A stretch of DNA of 17,182 nt from assembly GCA_029861085.1 (NCBI GenBank), contig JAOUAE010000016.1, forward strand, positions 1-17,182, in the 5' to 3' direction. The stretch comes from Candidatus Nitrosopumilus sp. (GTDB lineage Archaea; Thermoproteota; Nitrososphaeria; Nitrososphaerales; Nitrosopumilaceae). The notes under the pieces were generated by a model that searched no databases, had not been told where the DNA came from, and worked only from the letters and a program-made list of their open reading frames with translations. A program made the translations under genes and the position numbers. Numbering within the stretch: the first letter of the stretch is position 1; each line of letters starts with the position of its first letter. Of the stretch, positions 1 to 5,123 are shown in pieces.

Positions 1-120
1 TAGATGACATTGTTGTAGATGACATTGTTGTAGATGACATTGTTGTAGATGACATTGTTGTAGATGACATTGTTGTAGATGACATTGTTGTAGATGACAT
101 TGTTGTAGATGACATTGTTG
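1..120 (+). repeat. 15-bp tandem repeat, eight perfect copies
   Basis: The unit TAGATGACATTGTTG occurs eight times without a single base difference, followed by a ninth partial unit (121-128) that diverges. The unit is in phase with the reading frame and codes for DDIVV. Repeats identical at synonymous positions point to recent expansion by slippage or recombination. The array runs off the left edge, so the full copy number is unknown. Confidence 0.95.
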
Positions 121-392
121 TAGATGACGATGGGGTTCAAGCTGGTGGTGACGATGCTAATCCTACTCAACTTGATAATGTTGACTATTCCAAGATTGCA
201 GGACTCGTAGTGTTGTTGGTTGTAATGATTACAGTTTTTGTAATCTTTAAGAAATTCAAAGAATCTGGATTTGATACTGGACTCAAAAATAAACTAAAGA
301 AAAAACAGCAACAGCACACAGTAAAAGAGATTGTTGCATTTGATGATAAACTGCACATTGACATCACGACTCTGACTGATGGCAATAACTAG
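3..392 (+). CDS. C-terminal part of repeat-containing membrane-anchored surface protein (5' end outside window)
   Basis: The reading frame is open from the window edge to the TAG at 390-392, so only the last 129 residues are visible. They start with eight identical copies of the pentapeptide DDIVV, then an Asp/Gly-rich linker, a hydrophobic segment of about 20 residues (coded near 200-252) and a basic, Lys/Gln-rich tail of about 45 residues. This arrangement fits an exported protein held by one C-terminal transmembrane helix, with an acidic repeat stalk outside and a short cytoplasmic tail. The stalk could bind cations or act as a spacer. It lies 47 bp upstream of the secretion genes on the same strand, so an adhesin or mating-surface role is possible, but that is inference. 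An ATG at 210 falls inside the membrane helix and is not a credible start. Confidence 0.75.
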   Translation, partial: DDIVVDDIVVDDIVVDDIVVDDIVVDDIVVDDIVVDDIVVDDDGVQAGGDDANPTQLDNVDYSKIAGLVVLLVVMITVFVIFKKFKESGFDTGLKNKLKKKQQQHTVKEIVAFDDKLHIDITTLTDGNN

Positions 393-408
393 GCTTTGAG
401 CAATCCTC

Positions 409-422
409 CCTTTTATACAAAT
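409..422 (+). promoter_or_regulatory. shared element promoter, copy 1
   Basis: CCTTTTATACAAAT contains a TATA-like box (TTTTATAC). Its first base lies 31 bp before the ATG at 440. The box-to-start distance fits a leaderless archaeal transcript. The same 14-mer, with one A/T difference, precedes the genes at 1342, 2435 and 12553. Confidence 0.75.
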
Positions 423-439
423 GACATATCATATCTCAG

Positions 440-1291
440 ATGAGCGCCAGAAACATTGATTTGGTAACATTTGAAAATGACTCTGTACTTAACCAAAAGT
501 CAATTTCACTTCCCATAGGTAAGGTTTCAATCAGACAGACTGCCATACTGTTCTCAGGAATATTGATGACATTTCTAGTCTTTATGGGCACTGACAATCT
601 GATAATGTCTGGATTTGTATTTGCCGTATTTTTGGGACTTGGATTGGTTGGATCCAGGGTGATGGCTGCAGATCAGATGATAAAGAGTCACCTGATACTT
701 TTGACAAGGGGAACCTCACTTGATGTCAAGCACGAATACATGGAAAAGAAAAAGAAAAAACGACAGGCAGGTAATAATGCGATACAAAATTCAAAACAAG
801 AAGAAGAATTACAAAAAAATAATAATGGACTAGTAAACAAGACTCTTTCAGATATACAGTCATTATTATTATTCAAGAAAAAAGACATCCTCCAAAAAGA
901 ACAGTATGAAAATGGCATGCTGCAAGAAAAGGATATACAGAATCCTTCAGAGGACAACGGATTCTCAGGTGAAATAGAACTCACTGATCAGAACATTCTC
1001 AATGTTTCACTTTACAAAAAAACAAAACAAAATCAAAATGATGATGATGGCAGCAATCCAATAAAAAAGATAATTGCAAGTATCTCAAAAAAACAATCTT
1101 TTGCTGAATCATGCAAAGAAAATCTTACAGAACATGTCATGATAACGCTTGACGGAAAAAAACTAGAGCAATCCCGATACGCAATAAAATCCAATAATGT
1201 TATTTCACTTGTCTTGGAGAAAAGCCCTGATGCAGTTTATCAAATCACTGCAACTGTAGATGGCAGTGATGATCCAATGGTGACAGTCTAA
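440..1291 (+). CDS. PrgI/VirB3-like membrane protein with long cytoplasmic tail
   Basis: This 283-aa protein has two closely spaced hydrophobic segments near its N-terminus (about residues 34-53 and 55-75). They are preceded by a Pro-Ile-Gly-Lys-x-Ser-Ile-Arg-Gln stretch that resembles the 'P-x-x-G-x-L-T-x-R-Q' entry of PrgI/TcpE/VirB3-type conjugation proteins. Residues from about 100 on are hydrophilic, with Lys/Gln/Asn-rich stretches and no recognised domain. The last ~70 residues (EHVMITLDGKKLEQ onward) look like a small beta-rich fold. PrgI/VirB3 proteins sit in the inner membrane and work with the VirB4 ATPase, which is encoded nearby at 2435. The family call rests on topology, the short motif and context, so it is tentative; the tail is much longer than in typical family members. 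The ATG at 440 is supported by the promoter spacing. Confidence 0.6.
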   Translation: MSARNIDLVTFENDSVLNQKSISLPIGKVSIRQTAILFSGILMTFLVFMGTDNLIMSGFVFAVFLGLGLVGSRVMAADQMIKSHLILLTRGTSLDVKHEYMEKKKKKRQAGNNAIQNSKQEEELQKNNNGLVNKTLSDIQSLLLFKKKDILQKEQYENGMLQEKDIQNPSEDNGFSGEIELTDQNILNVSLYKKTKQNQNDDDGSNPIKKIIASISKKQSFAESCKENLTEHVMITLDGKKLEQSRYAIKSNNVISLVLEKSPDAVYQITATVDGSDDPMVTV

Positions 1292-1312
1292 TGACTAAAC
1301 ATTATCTTTTCT

Positions 1313-1326
1313 CCTTTTAAACAAAT
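1313..1326 (+). promoter_or_regulatory. shared element promoter, copy 2
   Basis: CCTTTTAAACAAAT starts exactly 29 bp before the ATG at 1342. It lies in the 50-bp gap after the preceding gene, so the 1342 gene has its own promoter rather than depending only on read-through. Confidence 0.75.
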
Positions 1327-1341
1327 CAGAATAACTATTCA

Positions 1342-1716
1342 ATGATTAGAAAAAAGGACGGTGAGCTGAAGGAAGGCGAATCCATTGGAGGCTTTTTCAT
1401 AAAGCTGGTAGTGGCCCTGGTAGCAGTAATCATCGTTGCAACTATTGTACCTGATGTACTTGGTGTGAACGTACAGGAACTATGTATTGAGGACGCAACC
1501 ATCCTTGGAGATATCACTGCAAACCATTGTGGTGATGCTTCTGTCTTCCTTACTGATGCAGTAAAGACCATAATTGGAGACGGCTATAGCTTCTTGCTTG
1601 TGGGAATCGCACTTGCATTCATAGGAATTGGCGCCTACAAGGGAGTCACCTACAAGGTTTTACCTTCTGTATTGCCACTAGGCTCTGCAGGAATAAAAAG
1701 TACAGCAGCAGAATAA
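1342..1716 (+). CDS. small two-helix membrane protein, possibly a pilin-like or VirB2-like secretion component
   Basis: This 124-aa protein has a charged N-terminus (RKKDGELKEGES) and a first hydrophobic helix at about residues 17-40. A roughly 40-residue loop containing two cysteines (about residues 48 and 63) follows, then a second hydrophobic helix at about 81-100 and a short tail. The two cysteines could form a disulfide if the loop is outside the cell. Two helices in a small protein beside VirB3/VirB4-like genes recall the VirB2/TrbC pilins, but no family-specific motif is visible. The loop is longer than usual for VirB2 and there is no obvious signal-peptide cleavage site. It carries its own copy of the shared promoter and is probably co-transcribed with the membrane gene 15 bp downstream. 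Confidence 0.65.
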   Translation: MIRKKDGELKEGESIGGFFIKLVVALVAVIIVATIVPDVLGVNVQELCIEDATILGDITANHCGDASVFLTDAVKTIIGDGYSFLLVGIALAFIGIGAYKGVTYKVLPSVLPLGSAGIKSTAAE

Positions 1717-1731
1717 TGAGAAAACAACGAA

Positions 1732-2208
1732 ATGAACAACAAAACAGACTGCAAGAAGAAAAAACATCAGAGAATTCTTCCAGTCTTATTTTATTCGTTT
1801 TTGTTTTCCCCTCTCTTTTTTTATTTATTATTTTTTGACAGGCCTGAACTGCATTTCTGGAGAATTGTGATGCCGTTGTATGGTTTCTGGATTGTCATGA
1901 TGTCCCTTGACATGAAAATTACACTGTCACTCAAACAGTTGATTTTGCACCATGAGGCAAATCCAATATTTAGAACACTGTACGCAAAGTACAGAACGTC
2001 AGTTGCAGTAATGATTCAGCTACTGATAGAGTCAGTATTCGTTTTTGTTCTGCCGTCTCTGATGTTTCCAAGGGATTTTGGAGTGAAATTATTTTTTGAC
2101 TATCAATCAAGTGCAATCTTTGCAGGGATTGTAGGTGTCTTTCATTTGGTTGCATGGTACAATAACAGAAAAAACATCAAAGAAGTTTTGGAGAATCAAA
2201 AACATTAG
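1732..2208 (+). CDS. four-helix membrane protein of unknown function
   Basis: This 158-aa protein has a very basic N-terminus (KKKKHQR) and four predicted membrane segments, at about residues 15-34, 42-60, 89-110 and 122-145. Between helices 2 and 3 there is a His-His-Glu-Ala-Asn-Pro motif at about 73-78, preceded by an Asp about 15 residues earlier. An Asp in one helix followed by 'EANP' is reminiscent of the DUF5658 type of small membrane protein; that match is from memory and weak. The gene starts 15 bp after the stop of the 1342 gene without a promoter box of its own, so the two most likely form one transcript. Membership in the secretion complex is inferred from position only. Confidence 0.65.
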   Translation: MNNKTDCKKKKHQRILPVLFYSFLFSPLFFYLLFFDRPELHFWRIVMPLYGFWIVMMSLDMKITLSLKQLILHHEANPIFRTLYAKYRTSVAVMIQLLIESVFVFVLPSLMFPRDFGVKLFFDYQSSAIFAGIVGVFHLVAWYNNRKNIKEVLENQKH

Positions 2209-2405
2209 TGATTTCACCATCAGTGTGATCTGAATTTGGGATTATTTTCTTGGTTTTCTTTTCATAATGCTGCCATGTTACAAACACTCCAACACTATGA
2301 TGCAAGTACTACAACAAGATGTAGTAATTCTGCTGACATGAATGATCATAATACCATTACATAGAAGAGATATTTTTTTCTAAAAACAAATCCAACTAAT
2401 AATTA
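2209..2405 (+). other. intergenic gap with short inverted repeat
   Basis: No credible gene is seen; short ORFs of about 23-24 codons on either strand lack TATA boxes and recognisable sequence. A T-rich stretch near 2243-2263 could end transcription of the upstream pair. An inverted repeat TACTAC/GTAGTA with an 8-nt loop lies at 2307-2326, about 80 bp ahead of the VirB4-like gene's promoter, and could be a regulator site. Confidence 0.4.
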
Positions 2406-2419
2406 CCTTTTATACAAAT
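2406..2419 (+). promoter_or_regulatory. shared element promoter, copy 3; decides the GTG start
   Basis: CCTTTTATACAAAT starts exactly 29 bp before the GTG at 2435, the same spacing as at 1342 and 12553. An ATG at 2428 lies closer but is out of frame and hits a stop after ten codons, so the promoter spacing supports the GTG. Confidence 0.75.
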
Positions 2420-2434
2420 GATTCATCATGAATC

Positions 2435-4396
2435 GTGAAATTAAACCCATTTGGAAATAAACAATCCCTTAAGAAAAATTCTAGAAAAAACAATCTAAAT
2501 AAACCGCAGACATCAACATCAAAGAAAAAATCATCTCCACACAAGTTTGCATTCAGTTACAGTATAATTCCTACAAACTTTATCAACCTGTCAGAAGAGG
2601 CCCAAATCCAAAGACTAGGCCAATTCTTTGACATTCTCAATGTTATTGATGATAGAATAAAAATCACAATGTCAAGGAGGATGGTGCCAATTACAGTCGA
2701 AGGACAGATTCAAAACATGCCTGTAATGCAGGTGCATCTTGAATCACATACCCCAATTGCTGATACCCTGGAGCAAAACAGGCTAGAGTACATTTCAGGG
2801 GTTGTTCCTCCTAATTTTCAGATAAAAAAAGAGCATTTCTCCATGATGGAACTTGTTGAGGTGATTCCAGATGATACAAACAACAACAATGATGATTATG
2901 ATGAGACCAACACTGGAGAGAAAATATTCTCAAAGACTTTTACACTTGATGAAATCCCTGCAACTTTACCTTATGCATGGATTACCCGAATCTTTGATAT
3001 CTGCTCCCAGATACAAATGTGGTACAACCCCCTTGACAAAGACGAGGCAATAACCCGAATGGTCAGATTCAAAAATATCATTTACGATGACGCAAAATCA
3101 AACAGGGTAACATCAGAATTATTCAAGAGGGCAGATGATGCTGAAAATTCTTTGAGAAAAGACACAACCCGACTCTATGAGGTTGTTGTAAACTGCACTG
3201 TAGTGGGACGAGACAGAAAATCCCTCAAGGAAAACTGCAAGACATTCAAGAAACACCTCAAGAGATATGGCGGGCATTTTAGCGCAGTTTCTGCAAAACA
3301 GGCAAGCATGCTGTACGAAGGGTTTGGAAAAAAGATTACCTTTGACAGGGGGTCTTGTGCAATTCTGTACTCGTTTGCATCAGCTGACATGCTTGAGATT
3401 CCTGATGGCATCCCGTTGGGGATTAACATGGACTCAAAAGGTCCCATAATATTTGACATTGGCAAGCGCACCAACTACAACATTGCAATTATTGGCAAGT
3501 CCGGTTCAGGAAAGTCATTTACCGTCAAGATTTTGCTGAACCGTTTGCTGAAAAAGTTTCCAGAGTCTTATGTTTACGTGATAGATCCGATGGGAGAATA
3601 CTCCAAGATTGCTGACTTTTTTGGAATGGATATCTTGTATCTCAAGGATGAAAAAGAGCAGCTGGGTTTGGATCCGTTTGTATTGCTGGAACCATTGGAT
3701 GCAGCAGACATTCTAGCTGAAATCACAAACGCACCTGCTGATGTAAAGAGGCAATTCCAGACATATTGTGGAAAGGCCAAAACCTTTGAGGAGTTCTTTG
3801 AGATGATTCCAAAAAAATACAAGGACAGCCTTATCAATCTGAAGAAGGGTCCGCTCTCCAGAATCATTCTGGGTGAACCAAAACTCAACTCTCAGAGAAA
3901 GGTGATAATGTCAATGGAGGGTGCAACTGGATCTGAGACTGAGCAGATGATTTTGCTGTTGTTGCTAAACAAGATATTTAAAATCTGCAATGACTTGCCT
4001 GCAAGAACAAGAAAGATCGTTCTGATAGATGAGGCCTGGATGCTGTTGCGAATGAATAATGCCGCAAAGTATGTCAACATGATCGTTCGCATGGGAAGAA
4101 AACTAAACATCACGTTTGTATTCATCTCACAAAGATTGGAGGATATCTCAAAGGAGGACGATTCAGGAATTGGAAAAATAATCGACAACATGGAGACCAA
4201 AATCATTCTTGGTCTGGAAGAGCAGGCAGCAGAGACTGCAAGAACTGTTTTGCGATTGTCGGATTCTGAGACAAACAAAATCAGGGCATTTAATGCAGGA
4301 CATGCGTTATTTCTTACAAAGAATCATAGGATTCATGCAAAGTTCATGCCAACTTTACAGGAAAGAGAGATGTTTGATACAAGGCCGTTGGAATAA
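2435..4396 (+). CDS. virB4: VirB4/TraC-type conjugation ATPase
   Basis: This 653-aa protein is the energy-providing ATPase of a type IV secretion or conjugation machine, acting on the cytoplasmic side of the membrane. The Walker A motif GKSGSGKS is at residues 354-361. The Walker B motif, VLIDEAWMLL at 529-538, has the Asp-Glu-Ala-Trp signature typical of VirB4/TraC. A Ser-Gln sensor motif follows in FVFISQRLEDI, coded near 4110-4145. Residues 1-35 are basic and low-complexity; about 40-340 form the VirB4 N-terminal region, and 345-653 the HerA/FtsK-like RecA fold. There is no transmembrane segment. Length is slightly shorter than many bacterial VirB4 proteins (about 750-850 aa). HerA-type DNA translocases are the main alternative, but the DEAW motif and the membrane-protein neighbours favour VirB4. 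Translation starts at GTG. Confidence 0.9.
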   Translation: MKLNPFGNKQSLKKNSRKNNLNKPQTSTSKKKSSPHKFAFSYSIIPTNFINLSEEAQIQRLGQFFDILNVIDDRIKITMSRRMVPITVEGQIQNMPVMQVHLESHTPIADTLEQNRLEYISGVVPPNFQIKKEHFSMMELVEVIPDDTNNNNDDYDETNTGEKIFSKTFTLDEIPATLPYAWITRIFDICSQIQMWYNPLDKDEAITRMVRFKNIIYDDAKSNRVTSELFKRADDAENSLRKDTTRLYEVVVNCTVVGRDRKSLKENCKTFKKHLKRYGGHFSAVSAKQASMLYEGFGKKITFDRGSCAILYSFASADMLEIPDGIPLGINMDSKGPIIFDIGKRTNYNIAIIGKSGSGKSFTVKILLNRLLKKFPESYVYVIDPMGEYSKIADFFGMDILYLKDEKEQLGLDPFVLLEPLDAADILAEITNAPADVKRQFQTYCGKAKTFEEFFEMIPKKYKDSLINLKKGPLSRIILGEPKLNSQRKVIMSMEGATGSETEQMILLLLLNKIFKICNDLPARTRKIVLIDEAWMLLRMNNAAKYVNMIVRMGRKLNITFVFISQRLEDISKEDDSGIGKIIDNMETKIILGLEEQAAETARTVLRLSDSETNKIRAFNAGHALFLTKNHRIHAKFMPTLQEREMFDTRPLE

Positions 4397-4458
4397 CTTG
4401 AAAAATTTATGTTCAAACAGAAAGTGATGATTTTAATTCAATATTCCTAGAATGAAAA

Positions 4459-4614
4459 TTGAAAGAAACGATTTTGAATGTGACTCCTGAGGAAAGAAAA
4501 GAATTGGGAATCAACAAGTCAACACTTTGGTACCTGAAAAAAAACATAATGTCGGGAAGAAAACCCAGAATCTATAGAAAGGTCCTAGAAAAGATGAATT
4601 CTTCCTGCAGCTAG
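4459..4614 (+). pseudogene. 51-codon ORF with helix-turn-helix-like sequence, possible Cas1-tail-like remnant
   Basis: The frame runs from TTG 4459 to TAG 4612-4614, just after the VirB4-like gene. Its core, ERKELGINKSTLWYLKKNI followed by a basic RIYRKVLEKM stretch, reads like a helix-turn-helix. From memory it resembles the small helical tail found at the C-terminus of some archaeal Cas1 proteins ('...LGxxKxTLxYxKKN...'). No Cas1 catalytic region is present upstream, and no shared promoter box precedes it. It could be a small DNA-binding protein or the leftover end of a longer gene. No recognisable start context is seen. Confidence 0.4.
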
Positions 4615-4636
4615 ACTTCTGCACTTTTGTCTCTCT

Positions 4637-4728
4637 CCTGAAGTCTACCTGATAAGTACCTGAAAAATACGATGATTGTTCCTGAGATTTTTAAAATCAC
4701 TCCTGATGGTTTCTGGTTTTACTCCTGA
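4637..4728 (+). repeat. six CCTGA motifs phased at about 11 or 22 bp
   Basis: CCTGA occurs at 4637, 4648, 4659, 4681, 4702 and 4724. The spacings are 11, 11, 22, 21 and 22 bp, close to one or two helical turns, so all copies face the same side of the DNA. Two copies have the longer form ACTCCTGA (4699-4706 and 4721-4728). The stretch is not coding in a convincing frame. This is the layout expected of a cooperative protein-binding site (operator, partition or origin/transfer site), but no function is shown. Confidence 0.6.
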
Positions 4729-4841
4729 ATCTAGTTATTATGATATTAAATTAAAAATTTAATTGCGTTGTTTACTTCCTAAACTAGTTTCCTACAATTA
4801 ATAGTTAAAACTTAATTTTTGGCACAAAATTAAGTAATTTT
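4729..4841 (+). other. AT-rich intergenic segment between convergent gene blocks, with palindromes
   Basis: No gene is seen. An inverted repeat AATTAAA/TTTAATT with a 2-nt centre lies at 4749-4764, and a longer perfect hairpin follows at 4810-4835. The segment separates the plus-strand secretion block from the minus-strand cargo island. Confidence 0.5.
4810..4835. terminator. perfect 10-bp hairpin between convergent genes
   Basis: ACTTAATTTT and AAAATTAAGT pair perfectly around the 6-nt loop TGGCAC. The hairpin lies 7 bp beyond the stop of the minus-strand gene at 4842 and downstream of the plus-strand block, so it may end or protect both transcripts. Archaeal terminators are usually plain T-tracts, so an operator is an alternative. 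Confidence 0.45.
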
Positions 4842-5063
4842 CTACTTAACTAATCTGTATGTTGAAGGTTTGACACGAACAATTTCGTCAGTTCTCAATA
4901 ATCTATCAATTACGCTACGAACTCTATGCTGTAGTGTTTCTTTATCCCATTTTAGATCAGGATTTTGCGAAACAGTATGATATAGCATTTGTAAGGTAAT
5001 AGTTTGATTGTTTTTGAATTGATTTCTAATAACACTAGTTAGATTACCTTTTTTTATTTTCAT
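4842..5063 (-). CDS. small winged-helix-like DNA-binding protein
   Basis: This 73-aa basic protein has the predicted pattern helix (LTSVIRNQFKN), helix (TLQMLYHTVSQ), recognition-type helix (ETLQHRVRSVIDRLL) and a short beta-wing (EIVRVKPSTYRLVK). This resembles a winged helix-turn-helix domain. No enzyme motif is present. It lies 60 bp downstream of the restriction gene stop in the same direction. It has its own TATA-like box (TTTAAAA, 5087-5093) 24-30 bp before the ATG, so it can be expressed apart from the restriction-modification pair. A controller role for that pair is plausible by position, but bacterial C-proteins are HTH_XRE proteins, so this would be a different type. Confidence 0.65.
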   Translation of the reverse strand: MKIKKGNLTSVIRNQFKNNQTITLQMLYHTVSQNPDLKWDKETLQHRVRSVIDRLLRTDEIVRVKPSTYRLVK

Positions 5064-5086
5064 ATTTTTTTTGTTTATAGAAATTT

Positions 5087-5093
5087 TTTAAAA
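5087..5093 (-). promoter_or_regulatory. TATA-like box of the 73-aa winged-helix gene
   Basis: On the minus strand this reads TTTTAAA, 24-30 bp upstream of the ATG at 5063. It is unlike the CCTTTTAWACAAAT box of the secretion genes. Confidence 0.45.
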
Positions 5094-5123
5094 GTTACGG
5101 AAATTCCTTTTAACACATAATTG

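Noticed and set aside
1..128. CRISPR array
   Set aside because: The 15-bp units are contiguous without spacers and are in frame with a protein.
2267..2341. Short plus-strand ORF of 24 codons upstream of the VirB4-like gene
   Set aside because: No TATA box at the right distance and no conserved residues.
3892..4278. Minus-strand frame of 128 codons inside the VirB4-like gene
   Set aside because: It overlaps the conserved Walker B region of the real gene and has no family features.
5106..5119. Sequence CCTTTTAACACATA on the plus strand, resembling the shared promoter
   Set aside because: No plus-strand start codon or gene follows at 29-31 bp, and it lies just past the stop of the minus-strand restriction gene; CAAAT is missing.
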